DNA from: Longispora sp040681875
Lineage (GTDB): Bacteria; Actinomycetota; Actinomycetes; Mycobacteriales; Micromonosporaceae
Assembly (NCBI RefSeq): GCF_040681875.1
Contig: NZ_JBFAZP010000001.1
Location: 1 to 64,000, forward strand
Direction: 5' to 3'
DNA length: 64,000 bases
Part shown: positions 1-8,711 of the stretch, piece after piece
Position numbering within the stretch: the stretch's first letter is position 1
How the letters are laid out: every line of letters starts with the position of its first letter
Made by a program: the position numbers and the translations under genes
The notes under the pieces: generated by a model
Databases searched by the model: none
What the model was told of the DNA's origin: nothing
The model's input: only the letters and a program-made list of their open reading frames with translations

Positions 1-312
1 GAACTCGGGCGGGAAAGCTTTCGGCACGAAGACATCCTTCCAGGAGGACCAAGATCCTCACAGATCAAGGAGTCAACCAAACCGGGTGCAGTCCCCTTCC
101 GCTTCTGACCGCCAGCACCGAACGGCTGCGGACCACGGGTAGGTCCGGCCTGTTTACTGCAGCGCGGCCGATGCTCGCAAAGTTGGTTCAGGCCGCCAAC
201 GCGCGAGAGATAGATCAAAGGTCTTTCAATGCCTGAGGACTCGACCTAGGCTTGATCGTCGGCTCTCGATCTACTCGAGCTCGGCTGATCTCATCTACCG
301 GAGGAGAACATC
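1..312. other. Left-edge non-coding stretch
   Basis: No recognisable gene. One frame stays open from the left edge to a stop near 234, but its translation has no recognisable motif. The last bases carry a strong ribosome-binding sequence (GGAGGAG, about 300-306) serving the TTG start at 313. Confidence 0.5.
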
Positions 313-1305
313 TTGGCGGCCGGCAGGGTGAAGCGCTCGGCAGGTAAGAGCATTGTCACCAAGATCGCCATTACCTGCGCTACGGGAGGCACTGCCTACG
401 TCTTGACCAACCTCCTCAAACCGAAAGACGTGTGGGTCCTGGTGCTGGCCGTCTTCATCGGGGGTGCGGCACTTGTCGTCCAGTTCCTCGTCGAGTTCGC
501 GGGCAAGATGGAACATGTCGAGCAGAAGCTGTCCGCTGTCGAACTGGCGGAGTCACAGCGATACACCACAACACACGCCATGCTGAGAGCAGAGCTCGCG
601 ACCCACAGCGAGGCCACGGTGCTACTCGGAAGGCTTGCTACCTCCGGGGTTCTCCATCAGGACGTACTTCATCTCGCCCAACACGCAGCAAATGTCGAAC
701 CGACTCAGCCTGACCTCGTGAAAAGGTTCATGTGCACGGAGATCGCCAAGACGGCTGCACTGCTACGTGACCTCACGGCCTCGGAGGAGGCGGTGTACGA
801 CGGCGACGACTGGCAGTGGAGCCTCACCCTCGTGGAGACCATCGCGTCCTCACTCGACGCCACCACCTACGTTTCCGCAAATGGGCCCAACGGTGAGCTA
901 GCCGGCGACGATCTTTGGGGTAGCGAACTCGCACAGCGCTATTTGCGCATGCAGGCTGGCGCGGTCCAGCGTGGCGCCAAGGTAAGACGGTTGTTCCTTC
1001 TCGACAGCCTCAAGCTTGCGAAAGGCACAGCGCTGAGGCGTGAACTCCGCCAGCAACGCGCGGCTGGCGTGAGCGTTCGACTGATCGATCTTCCGTCTCT
1101 TGCTCGCATCGGGGCGCCGTTCACCCCCATGGTCATTTTCGACCGGTCGCTTGTCGTCGAGTTCACTCCCGCACGCGTACCCGGAGCCGGCCTCGGGTTC
1201 GTCAAGTCAAGCCTGATCACCCGGGTGCCACACGTGAGGATGCGTTCGACCCAGTTCGAAGAGGTGTGGGCAGCGGGGCTTCCGGACTCAGAACCCAAAA
1301 CCTAG
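313..1305 (+). CDS. Membrane-anchored protein of unknown function
   Basis: A 330-residue protein. The TTG start is chosen because GGAGGAG lies 6-7 bases upstream and no better start exists. The N-terminus is basic, followed by two hydrophobic segments (about residues 18-35 and 43-62) that form a hairpin anchor. A short charged coiled-coil-like stretch follows (EHVEQKLSAVELAESQ). The remaining roughly 240 residues are soluble. The C-terminal part contains a RRLFLLDS strand and a later VIFDRSLVVEF strand, reminiscent of the phospholipase-D-like sensor folds found at the C-termini of some regulators, but no HKD catalytic motif is visible. The gene stands alone with about 140 bp before the next, opposing gene. 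Function unknown; the topology is an inference from hydrophobicity. Confidence 0.7.
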   Translation: MAAGRVKRSAGKSIVTKIAITCATGGTAYVLTNLLKPKDVWVLVLAVFIGGAALVVQFLVEFAGKMEHVEQKLSAVELAESQRYTTTHAMLRAELATHSEATVLLGRLATSGVLHQDVLHLAQHAANVEPTQPDLVKRFMCTEIAKTAALLRDLTASEEAVYDGDDWQWSLTLVETIASSLDATTYVSANGPNGELAGDDLWGSELAQRYLRMQAGAVQRGAKVRRLFLLDSLKLAKGTALRRELRQQRAAGVSVRLIDLPSLARIGAPFTPMVIFDRSLVVEFTPARVPGAGLGFVKSSLITRVPHVRMRSTQFEEVWAAGLPDSEPKT

Positions 1306-1444
1306 TCAACGGCCCTCAGGATGGCGGCGGCCGTACAAACTGCGTGACACCGATGACAATTCGACAAATCGACCGCCGGGTGTCCCGACGGGATCGAGGA
1401 CAGAGGACACGTGCACAACCGCGCCTAGACATCTGTTGGGCGCC

Positions 1445-1756
1445 TCAGCGCGGACGATCTTCACCACTGGTCCCATTGCGGCGAGTGTCGCTCGCGTGGG
1501 CTGAGCTGCGAGGTGAGTTTTGTTTGGTGCGTAGCTGATCGGGAGCCATCAATCCGAATGTCTCCGTCTGGGATTTGCCCCAGGCTGCGGTTACGGCCTT
1601 GTGGGTCTCGACGTAATCAGTCTGCGCGGCGGCGAGTTGAGACTGCAGGTCCCGGATACGGGACTGGGTCCTGGTCGCAGCTTCCACCAGCGCCACGTTG
1701 GCCGCTGTCGCAGCCTTGGCGGCCTTCACCGGATCCGAGTCATCTGTACCGGCCAT
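1445..1756 (-). CDS. Small coiled-coil hypothetical protein
   Basis: A 103-residue protein beginning MAGTDDSDPVKA. The reading frame is open 14 codons further upstream, but the ATG at 1756 fits the start of recognisable composition better. The central region is Ala/Gln/Arg-rich and heptad-like (residues about 15-60), suggesting a helical coiled coil. The last 35 residues are polar and low-complexity. No signal peptide or membrane segment is present. It lies just downstream of the prepilin peptidase on the same strand, so the two may be co-transcribed. No family recognised. Confidence 0.5.
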   Translation of the reverse strand: MAGTDDSDPVKAAKAATAANVALVEAATRTQSRIRDLQSQLAAAQTDYVETHKAVTAAWGKSQTETFGLMAPDQLRTKQNSPRSSAHASDTRRNGTSGEDRPR

Positions 1757-1813
1757 CTCAGTTTCCCTTCTCGCGAGTTTCACAGCGGACCAGGTCAAGC
1801 CGCCGGGTGGCGC

Positions 1814-2548
1814 TTAGACGGTCACGGCGAGGAGCGCCCCGGCCACCAGAAACGGGCCGAAAGGCAGCTCCGAACCCCGGTCGCGGTCTCTGACAAACAG
1901 TGCCAGTGCCGCAGGCAACGCCAGGACGAACGGTGCAAGCGCTCCGAGGATCACGGGTCCCGGGCCGGCGGTGCCGAGCCCCAGCCCAAGGACCGCTGCC
2001 AGGCGCACGTCTCCCAGCCCTATCCGTGCCCGGCTGGCCACGGCGATGGTCAGGTACAGGCCGCCGCACATCAGGGCTCCGAGGAGGGCCGCGAGCGCGA
2101 GCTTGGCGCTGTTTTGTGTCCATGCCGCCGCCAGGACCAGTACCGACACGACCGCGCTGGTGGCGGCGATGATGGGGGTTGGTAGGCGGTGGGTGGCGAT
2201 GTCCACCGCTGACAGGCACAGCCCGGCACACGCCAGGGTCAGCCACGCGGCCAGCACGAAGGCCTGCGCCGCGGTCTGCGCCGGTAACCGGACCGCGAGT
2301 ATTCCGCAGCCTGCGGACCCGATGGTCGGATACAGCCACAGCCACCCTGGCAGTTCCACATTCGCGCCCTGTTGGGGTCGCAGTTCAGCCGGCGGGGCCT
2401 CGTCGGGCCTGCGGTTGGCGAGACGGGCCGCCAACGCTCCGGATGCCCCGCCCATCACGAGGGCGACGGGCAGGATGCCGTTCACAGTTTGCCTGACCTG
2501 GTGTGGCGGCGGCCTCGGGGCATCATGCCGCCAGGAACCCGTCGTCAC
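1814..2548 (-). CDS. A24-family prepilin peptidase-like membrane protein
   Basis: Predicted aspartic membrane peptidase that cleaves type IV pilin or Tad-pilin leader peptides. The protein is up to 244 residues and almost entirely hydrophobic, with about six to seven membrane segments. Two conserved aspartates are visible: D116 in AVDIATHRLP and D180 in the GLGD motif, which match the catalytic pair of the family. The short length and absence of the N-terminal methylase cysteines resemble the TadV/CpaA type. The first possible start (GTG at 2548) overlaps the HxlR gene by 26 bp and has no clear ribosome site. GTG codons at 2497 or 2485 are alternatives. No pilin or Tad assembly genes are nearby, so its substrate is off-window. 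Confidence 0.8.
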   Translation of the reverse strand: MTTGSWRHDAPRPPPHQVRQTVNGILPVALVMGGASGALAARLANRRPDEAPPAELRPQQGANVELPGWLWLYPTIGSAGCGILAVRLPAQTAAQAFVLAAWLTLACAGLCLSAVDIATHRLPTPIIAATSAVVSVLVLAAAWTQNSAKLALAALLGALMCGGLYLTIAVASRARIGLGDVRLAAVLGLGLGTAGPGPVILGALAPFVLALPAALALFVRDRDRGSELPFGPFLVAGALLAVTV

Positions 2549-2846
2549 GGAGGTTGCGCCACTGGCGAAGGTGTAGCAGGAAGTCGTGCAGGACGGTCAT
2601 GAACGCCGAGCCGACCTCGGTCAGCGTGTAGTAGCTGCCGCACTCATCGACCCGGTGGCGAATGTACCCGTCGGTGATCAGCACTCTGAGTGCATCACCG
2701 AAGGTCCGGCCGTGCGGGTAAGGAGCGATGCCGTTCAGCAGGTCGGTGTAGCGGGCGTCGCCGCCCTCCAGGGCGGTGAGGATCTCCAGGGTGCAGCGGC
2801 GCCCGCACAGGGCGAACACGTCATCGAAGTCACGAAACTCAGCCAT
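2523..2846 (-). CDS. HxlR-family winged-helix transcriptional regulator
   Basis: A 107-residue protein starting MAEFRDFDDV. The ATG at 2846 is preceded by GGGGAGG, which decides the start over an in-frame codon 14 residues upstream. The sequence has the HxlR pattern: an N-terminal helix with a CGRRCTLEIL segment, then a helix-turn-helix around LLNGIAPYPHGRTFGDALRVL, and a wing ending YYTLTEVGSAF. Residue C in CGRR could sense redox state or electrophiles, as in some HxlR members; this is inference. It is transcribed away from the decarboxylase gene at 3324. Three tandem 15-bp repeats in the divergent gap (2916-2960) are plausible operators. Confidence 0.88.
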   Translation of the reverse strand: MAEFRDFDDVFALCGRRCTLEILTALEGGDARYTDLLNGIAPYPHGRTFGDALRVLITDGYIRHRVDECGSYYTLTEVGSAFMTVLHDFLLHLRQWRNLRDDGFLAA

Positions 2847-2915
2847 CTGGGCCTCCCCGCTGGGTTGGAAAGAAGACCAGCACAGCACACCGAAACAGGG
2901 GCGTCTAGAAAGTCA

Positions 2916-2960
2916 GAGTGTTGAAACTCCGAGTATTCAAACCCCGGGTATACACAGTCA
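2916..2960. promoter_or_regulatory. Three tandem 15-bp repeats, candidate HxlR operator
   Basis: Units read GAGTGTTGAAACTCC, GAGTATTCAAACCCC and GGGTATACACAGTCA. The first two differ at three positions and the third is more degenerate. They lie 70-115 bp upstream of the HxlR start in the divergent gap, a natural place for autoregulation. The tandem spacing of about 1.5 helical turns is seen directly; the binding role is inferred. Confidence 0.45.
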
Positions 2961-3002
2961 GACTTGCTGGTCAGAGGCTGTTTCGGCGCGCACCATGAAT
3001 CG

Positions 3003-3284
3003 ATGAACGCCCCCCTCAAGCAGTTCCCGGTCCCCTCGCCGCAGCCGGTCATCATCACCTCCCGGCACAAGGCGCCCCTCGAGGCGAACCTCGGCCAGCG
3101 GGCCAGAACTGCGATCGCGCCCGGCCCCGACGAGGCCCTCCGTGTGCCCCGACACTGGGGCCCCGTGTGGGCTGCGCGGCGCGGGTGGCGTTCACGGTGG
3201 CCGGCGGGTCTACGCGGTCCCGCCGGCCACCGCCCCGTCACCGCCATACGCCACCGTCGCCGTCACCTCGGCCGCAGCCGGTAG
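3003..3284 (+). CDS. Doubtful small ORF upstream of decarboxylase
   Basis: An ATG-initiated frame of 93 codons. The first half (MNAPLKQFPVPSPQP...) is Pro-rich; the second half is very Arg-rich and looks like an out-of-frame reading of GC-rich DNA. No ribosome-binding site is evident. A second ATG seven bases upstream is closed at once by a stop. It ends 39 bp before the decarboxylase. It could be a leader peptide, a remnant or non-coding. Confidence 0.2.
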   Translation: MNAPLKQFPVPSPQPVIITSRHKAPLEANLGQRARTAIAPGPDEALRVPRHWGPVWAARRGWRSRWPAGLRGPAGHRPVTAIRHRRRHLGRSR

Positions 3285-3323
3285 ACGGCGAACGGCACCC
3301 CACGCTCTGGAAGGACCGCGAAA

Positions 3324-4583
3324 ATGAGCAGCATCCCCGCACTGCAGGTGTCCGCCCGCACCGCCCGCCTCCTCGACGGCACCCCGGGCAACCGTGACCA
3401 GCGGCGGCCACCCCGGCCGTTGACGTTCGTCGACCCGGAGATCACCGATCTGGACTACACCCGCGACCACATCGAACGCGGCATGGAAACCCACCTGGGG
3501 TTCCCGTGTGCGACGGACATCGACTTCTCGCCGTTGACGCCCCTGTTCCTGGTCGCGTTGAACAACCTCGGGGACCCGGCCGCGGATCCGGTGTGGCCGG
3601 CCCACACGATGCGGTGGGAACGCGAGGTCGTCAACTGGATGGCCACCCTGTTCCGGGCTGACCCGGTCGACCAGTGGGGGTACGTCACCACCGGCGGCAC
3701 CGAAGGCACCATGCAGGCCCTGCGCATGGCCCGCGAGCTCTACCCCGACGGGGTGCTGTACTACTCGACCGCCGCGCACTACTCGGTTCCGAAGATCGCG
3801 CACGCGCTGCGCATCCCCTCGGTCGTGGTCGAGGCCGATCCCACGGGGCAGATTCACTACGGGCGGCTGCGTGCCCTGGCCCGCCGCAACGCCAACGCAC
3901 CGGCCATCGTGCTGGCCACCTGCGGCACCACCATGACCGAAGCCGTCGACGACATCGAGCGCGTCCACGCCGCGCTCACAGCGGCCGGCATCACCAGTCG
4001 CTACGTCCACGTCGACGCCGCCCTGTCCGGGGTACCGATGGCCTTGCTCTGTGAGGACAATCGGCCCGCATGCCTGGACATGTCCCTCGGCCTGACCGAC
4101 TCGATCTCGATCAGCGGGCACAAGTTCCTCGGCCTGCCCATGCCCTGCGGAGTCCTCATCGCCCGCCGCAGCCTGGCGGAACCCCTCGTACGTCCCGTGG
4201 CTTACACCCAGACCACCGACACGACCCTGCTCGGACCCCGCTCCGGGCACACCGCGATGGCCCTGTGGTGGGTCACCCGCCGCTACGGACGCGACGGACT
4301 ACACCGCCGCGCCGAGAACGCCCGCGCGAACGCGACGTACCTGCTCGAACAGCTCGTCGCCCACGGGCACACCGCCTGGCGCAACCCGCACTCCATGACC
4401 GTCGTGCTGCGCCGCCCGCCCCAGCCTGTGGTCCGCAAGCGGGCACTCGCGGTGCACGGCGACTGGAGCCACGCCATCACCATGCCCGGCGTCACTCGCG
4501 ACATGATCGACAACTTCGTTCACGACCTCACCATTGCCACCCGGACCAGCGCGTACCTCCAGGCGGTCGCGCCCGCTGCGTGA
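3324..4583 (+). CDS. PLP-dependent histidine decarboxylase-type enzyme
   Basis: A 419-residue group II amino-acid decarboxylase, cytoplasmic, expected to bind pyridoxal phosphate and decarboxylate an amino acid, most likely histidine to histamine. Key elements are visible. TTGGTEGTMQAL is the cofactor phosphate-binding segment; TCGTT and HVDAALSG carry the cofactor-binding aspartate; and SISGHKFLG contains the Schiff-base lysine followed by PMPCG, a pattern typical of histidine decarboxylases and of the related valine decarboxylase VlmD. Length matches the family (about 380-430). The neighbours do not define the substrate. The divergent HxlR gene may regulate it. Substrate assignment is inference. 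Confidence 0.82.
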   Translation: MSSIPALQVSARTARLLDGTPGNRDQRRPPRPLTFVDPEITDLDYTRDHIERGMETHLGFPCATDIDFSPLTPLFLVALNNLGDPAADPVWPAHTMRWEREVVNWMATLFRADPVDQWGYVTTGGTEGTMQALRMARELYPDGVLYYSTAAHYSVPKIAHALRIPSVVVEADPTGQIHYGRLRALARRNANAPAIVLATCGTTMTEAVDDIERVHAALTAAGITSRYVHVDAALSGVPMALLCEDNRPACLDMSLGLTDSISISGHKFLGLPMPCGVLIARRSLAEPLVRPVAYTQTTDTTLLGPRSGHTAMALWWVTRRYGRDGLHRRAENARANATYLLEQLVAHGHTAWRNPHSMTVVLRRPPQPVVRKRALAVHGDWSHAITMPGVTRDMIDNFVHDLTIATRTSAYLQAVAPAA

Positions 4584-4627
4584 CCGGTCCGAGCTCCGCC
4601 AACCTGCAGCCCCCGCCGGGAGGCACC

Positions 4628-5068
4628 GTGCACTCCAGGATCATCTCTGCCGCAGTCACAGCCCTGCTCGCCGGACTCGCATTCGTCCCCGCTGGCTGTC
4701 GCACCCAGGACAACAGCGCACCCACGTGGCAGGACAACGCCGTCGCCGAGTTGCACCGCCTGCGTCTGCCAGCCAAGTGGGGGCCACCCCGCACCCGGAC
4801 CATGCAGGAGGGCCCGGGCCGGCAGCAGGCGGTCGAGCAGTACTACCCGCGTCACACCGACCAGGCCGCACGCGCGCTCGTCCACGCCAAGCTCCTGGAG
4901 CACGGATGGAGGATCCGGGACTGCCCAGCGGACAGTTGCTACACCAAGAACCCGTACACCCTGATCGTGGAAATCGGCGCCTGCCCAACAGCCGACTCCA
5001 CTTGCGGAATGTGGATCACCGTCACCTGGGCAGGAGACCGAAGCCGTCCCGGCGGATCGGAAGGATAG
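4628..5068 (+). CDS. Putative exported lipoprotein
   Basis: GTG start with GGGAGG five bases upstream. The 146-residue product opens with a basic N-region (VHSRII), a hydrophobic core (SAAVTALLAGLAFV) and PAGC. This resembles a lipobox but has Pro at -3, so lipidation is uncertain. The mature part has four further cysteines, including DCPADSC, which may form disulfides outside the cell. Domain not recognised. It follows the decarboxylase by 44 bp on the same strand and ends four bases before the next gene, so it may be part of one transcription unit. It resembles small actinobacterial lipoproteins of unknown function. Confidence 0.62.
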   Translation: MHSRIISAAVTALLAGLAFVPAGCRTQDNSAPTWQDNAVAELHRLRLPAKWGPPRTRTMQEGPGRQQAVEQYYPRHTDQAARALVHAKLLEHGWRIRDCPADSCYTKNPYTLIVEIGACPTADSTCGMWITVTWAGDRSRPGGSEG

Positions 5069-5072
5069 AGGT

Positions 5073-5774
5073 ATGGCCCGAGGAATTCTGAATCCCCTGC
5101 ATCTGCGACAACGTGCGGTAGACCTGTACAGGAAGATCCGAATGGACTACCGCTCCGACACGGCCGCGCACACCGCCGTAGCTCAACAGCTCGGGATCAA
5201 GCATCGAGAATCCGTTCGCGAGTGGGTACGCATGGCCGAACTCAACGGCGGCGTCCTCGTGCCGAACACGAACACCGACCGGATCTATCGCCTGTTGAGA
5301 GAAAACCTCGAACTACGCCGCGCGAACGAGACACTCAAAATGGTCATCGCCGAATTCTCGGCAGACTTCAAAAAAGCAGCGCACGCCACGACCACACCCG
5401 GCACAACCGAGGAGCCACCACGGCCCCATGAAGAAGATGCCTTCCTCTCCGACCTCACGGAGAACGAGGACAACGAGGCGCGCGAGAAATCCGTCGAGGG
5501 ACTCGATGCCACCGCCCGTCAGGGCGCCCAGCGCGGCAGGACCCCCGTCGTCACCGACGCCATGCTCCACACCCTGCTCAGCCGCCGCGCCGCAGGCGAA
5601 ACCATCGAAGCCATCCAACCCGACCTGATCATCCTCACAGGCAAACGCCGCGGTCAAACCCCCAGCCTCACCAGCATCTTCCGCGCCCTGGCAGCACACG
5701 CCAAGACCCAATCCGACTCCGACCCCGCCGTCCAAGGCCCCTACGAATCCACCGCAATGTCCGCCGATGGCTAG
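5073..5774 (+). CDS. IS3 OrfA-like DNA-binding protein with resolvase-like tail
   Basis: A 233-residue protein starting four bases after the preceding stop, with GGAAGG upstream. The first 110 residues resemble IS3-family OrfA proteins. A helix-turn-helix (AQQLGIKHRESVREWVR) is followed by a leucine-zipper-like segment (LLRENLELRRANETLK). An acidic linker follows (about 110-150). The last 80 residues have the pattern seen in the C-terminal DNA-binding tails of serine resolvases (AGETIEAIQPDLI..TGKRRGQTPSLTSIFRALAAH). No OrfB transposase, DDE residues or terminal inverted repeats were found around it. It is either an IS relic or a domesticated regulator. Confidence 0.55.
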   Translation: MARGILNPLHLRQRAVDLYRKIRMDYRSDTAAHTAVAQQLGIKHRESVREWVRMAELNGGVLVPNTNTDRIYRLLRENLELRRANETLKMVIAEFSADFKKAAHATTTPGTTEEPPRPHEEDAFLSDLTENEDNEAREKSVEGLDATARQGAQRGRTPVVTDAMLHTLLSRRAAGETIEAIQPDLIILTGKRRGQTPSLTSIFRALAAHAKTQSDSDPAVQGPYESTAMSADG

Positions 5775-5947
5775 TTGCCCCAGTGGAAGCTCGGATGTTA
5801 ACAACACCTCGGTTGCCGCCGCAGTGTTTCCTGCAGTGAGGACCTGCGATGGCTGGATTGCCAGCCGGGCCCACCCCCCAGTTGAGCGCCTTGTCGGCGG
5901 GCACGCCGTTGAGTTCGGCGGTGGCGGCCGGCACGTCGCCGGTGCCG

Positions 5948-8389
5948 TCAGGACGCGGTTGTCGTTGCCGGAAGAGCGACGGTGTCGGTGGATTCTCCGC
6001 CCTTCGCGACTGCCTTGCTGAAAATGGTGAGGTGGTGTCCGTCCATGCATCGCCAGCGCGCCTCGGGATCTTGACCGGTGCCGACGGCGGCCTCGAGCTC
6101 GGGCCGGTTGGTGAGAGTCATGTGCGAGCCGTACAGGCGGAACGGGCCAATGTCGATGATTTGGTCTCCCCAAGTGAACTGCATGCGCTCGGACTCAAGG
6201 ATGAGGGCACCTTGGTTACCGATGCGCTCGTCGTCGAGGAATTCCTGAAGTCGGTGGGCCCAGATACCTGTATTGATGCCCCGGTACGGCCATCGAGCTT
6301 CTCCGGCGTTCGCCAATTCGGCGACCATCTCGATTTCGCGCAGGTCTTTGCCTGTGAGTCCGTCAGGGATGACGAGTTGACGGCCGAACTTTCGTTGCAC
6401 CTCGTGCAACGCGACCACCAGTCGAGCGGATTGGGCCATGTCTTGAGGTAGGGAGTCCGTCACTTCTCCTGGGCCGAAGGAGGCTTCGCCGATACGCAGG
6501 AGGACGTTGGTTCCCGGAGTCATTGCGAGAAGGAAGTCAGCGGCAGGTCTGCACGCGTAAGGATATCGGTCGACGACGCCGTGGACGGTGAAGTTCATTC
6601 CCCCGACGAGTTCTTTATCTCCACTGGGGTGCTCGAGCGTGTTGCGAAACGTCAACATCCCGGACGGATCCGATCCGGTCAACATGGTTCCTCGGCGTCC
6701 GCCCGTCCGTTCGGTCAGGCTGGCATCGAGGCGGGCGAGGATCACACCTTGAGCGTCCGCCGCTTCCAGTACACAGGGCAGTGGGAGCCCTTCGTTGTTC
6801 GGGATCGCTTTGAACTGAATCTGGGCTGGCTTGGTTGGATTGTCGGCCCCCAGGAGCCGCAGCGTTTGCTCGGAGGCTTGGAACTCGAACCGGTCAATGA
6901 AGCGTCCGTCAATGGTGGCGTCGCTGCCGAAGTCCATTGCTCGCAAAAGCTCCCGCTGTGCGTCTTGCCCATCCGGATCGTCCGGCGGGAAGCTGAAGAC
7001 GGGAGTGATGGTTACAGGATCCAAGACGGCCGCGCCGGCGAAACGTTCACGAATAGTGAACTGCGTTGGCCCGTCCTGTGTAGCGTAATCGATTCTCCAG
7101 AACGGGGAGAGCTTCCGGGTTGCGGTGCGCAGCCGTGTCAGCTCGCGCTCGATGTCGTTGATGGTCGTCACGGGCGCCAGCAGGTCGCTGAGCGACCGGC
7201 TCTGTGGGGCGGCGTGTCGGCGGGGCCCCGTGCCTAGGAAGTAGTCGCACAGGTCTTGCTGATCGGCGAGGTGGTCATCAAGCCACACGGTGCCGAGCCA
7301 TTCAATGGCCTCGCCCTCATTCTGAGGCGCTGCCGATTCGAGCCAGCTTCGCTCGACAGGTGAGGGTTCATGCGGTGTGACTACGACGTGGCGGGCAGCC
7401 CCCACAGCCGCAGGGTCGGATAGGGATCGACGGATCTTGCGCTTCTGGGCACTGGTCACCGACTCCACGTACGGGAAGATGTGGTATGCCACTCGGGCGT
7501 CCGGCAGACCGCACGTCACGATGACGCTTTCGTCGTCAGCTGGCTGCGTGACCTGGGAGCCGGCGTTTAGCGTCGCGATCAATGTCGCCATGAAGTTGCG
7601 TCGCGTCGTTAGCGAAAGCTGCGCCCAGTCTACGCCGTCGTACTTCGCGGGCTGCGCAAATCGGTTGCGGGCAAGGGCTATGGAACGGCCGCCGTTGCTC
7701 AGCATCTGCTGAGGCTTAGGAAGTCCTTTAGCCGCTAGCTTCTTGTGGACGTGGAAGTAGATCTCCTCCATGTACAGCACGTCGGCATCGATGGGAAGTC
7801 CGTCGGTGAGTACGGCGATGACCTCACCTGTGAACGCGGTGTACATGGCTCCGAGGGGTGCGCTGCTGGTCCTGGTGGCGGCCGATGCAGTCATCAGGTA
7901 CGCGCCGTCGATGCCCACCTCCATGCCGGTTTCCGCGGTGCCCATCCCCGCTGCCATAGCCCGGCCGCTGTAACAGCAGTCAAGAAGAACCACCTTGTTG
8001 GCCGAACGTGAGTCAAGGACCGCTCGCCGCACATCCCCATAGCTGACCGCTCGGAAAAGCCTGTCAGGGGTCGTGGTCGGCAGCGCCAGATGAAGCTCCT
8101 GGCTTCGGCTGTCCGGGATGCCGTGACCGGCGAAGTAGATCACCAGCGTGTCCGTGGCGCTGTCGGCCGCCGATACGATCGCCTCCAGCACGCCGTCTCG
8201 GGACGGATCCAAGAGAACGACACAGTGTTCGGAGTTCAGCCCCCACACCTCAGGATCGGTGAACAACTCCTTGAGGCGGGCCAGGTTGTTGGCCACCGCA
8301 GGAAGATCCTGGAGGTGGTCGTATGAGGCCGTGCCGACCAGCACCGCCCTCGATTTGGAAGGATCAGCGAGCGTCATCACGTCGATCAA
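5948..8389 (-). CDS. Caspase-like protease with large C-terminal effector/sensor region
   Basis: An 813-residue protein (809 if the ATG at 8377 is used). Residues 10-250 form a caspase/metacaspase-like (peptidase C14) domain with the catalytic His in YFAGHG (H89) and Cys in LLDCCYSG (C139). Residues about 280-400 contain HVVVTPHEPSPVERSWLE and WLGTVWLDDHLADQQDL. This pattern resembles the divergent nuclease-like or adaptor modules of conflict proteins; the assignment is tentative. Residues 420-813 are mixed and match no family I recognise. No signal peptide is visible. The start overlaps the end of the EACC1 gene, indicating translational coupling. Caspases with EACC1 partners are predicted to act in abortive-infection or programmed-death responses of multicellular bacteria. 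Confidence 0.85.
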   Translation of the reverse strand: MIDVMTLADPSKSRAVLVGTASYDHLQDLPAVANNLARLKELFTDPEVWGLNSEHCVVLLDPSRDGVLEAIVSAADSATDTLVIYFAGHGIPDSRSQELHLALPTTTPDRLFRAVSYGDVRRAVLDSRSANKVVLLDCCYSGRAMAAGMGTAETGMEVGIDGAYLMTASAATRTSSAPLGAMYTAFTGEVIAVLTDGLPIDADVLYMEEIYFHVHKKLAAKGLPKPQQMLSNGGRSIALARNRFAQPAKYDGVDWAQLSLTTRRNFMATLIATLNAGSQVTQPADDESVIVTCGLPDARVAYHIFPYVESVTSAQKRKIRRSLSDPAAVGAARHVVVTPHEPSPVERSWLESAAPQNEGEAIEWLGTVWLDDHLADQQDLCDYFLGTGPRRHAAPQSRSLSDLLAPVTTINDIERELTRLRTATRKLSPFWRIDYATQDGPTQFTIRERFAGAAVLDPVTITPVFSFPPDDPDGQDAQRELLRAMDFGSDATIDGRFIDRFEFQASEQTLRLLGADNPTKPAQIQFKAIPNNEGLPLPCVLEAADAQGVILARLDASLTERTGGRRGTMLTGSDPSGMLTFRNTLEHPSGDKELVGGMNFTVHGVVDRYPYACRPAADFLLAMTPGTNVLLRIGEASFGPGEVTDSLPQDMAQSARLVVALHEVQRKFGRQLVIPDGLTGKDLREIEMVAELANAGEARWPYRGINTGIWAHRLQEFLDDERIGNQGALILESERMQFTWGDQIIDIGPFRLYGSHMTLTNRPELEAAVGTGQDPEARWRCMDGHHLTIFSKAVAKGGESTDTVALPATTTAS

Positions 8390-8711
8390 GCGCGGCGCAA
8401 ACCGCCCTGATCTCCTCTTCGCTGCCGTTGTTGATCGTCACCGGTACGCCGTTGTAGGTGAACGTAACCGAGGTCGACGTTGACCGTGGTCGCAGCCAGG
8501 CGGCGACCGCGATCACGATTGAGGTCAGCCACTCGGCGTGCTGCAGCACGGCAGAGATCACCTCGCCGGTCCCCATGTCTTCCGACGCGCGGTCGGGAGG
8601 GTCGAGGCTCAGCTCCGCCGCTGCCCGGAGTTCCGAGTCGTCCCGTAGCCACGAGTACAACGACAGCGAGTCCTGTTGAGAGTCGCCGTTGACCGAAATC
8701 GCGAGTTTCAT
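8364..8711 (-). CDS. EACC1-type effector-associated small protein
   Basis: A 115-residue protein with GGGAG upstream of its ATG. The layout matches the effector-associated constant component EACC1: an N-terminal SLYSWLRDD segment, a DPPD motif and a GTGEVISAVL turn. These are followed by a hydrophobic helix (LTSIVIAVAAWLR, about 62-75), then two short strands (SVTFTYNGVPVTI) and an acidic C-terminal helix. EACC1 genes sit directly upstream of caspase, trypsin or NTPase effectors in actinobacterial conflict systems. Here the gene overlaps the caspase gene by 14-26 bp. Its expected role is to recruit or restrain the caspase, perhaps at the membrane through the hydrophobic helix. Confidence 0.85.
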   Translation of the reverse strand: MKLAISVNGDSQQDSLSLYSWLRDDSELRAAAELSLDPPDRASEDMGTGEVISAVLQHAEWLTSIVIAVAAWLRPRSTSTSVTFTYNGVPVTINNGSEEEIRAVCAALDRRDDAR

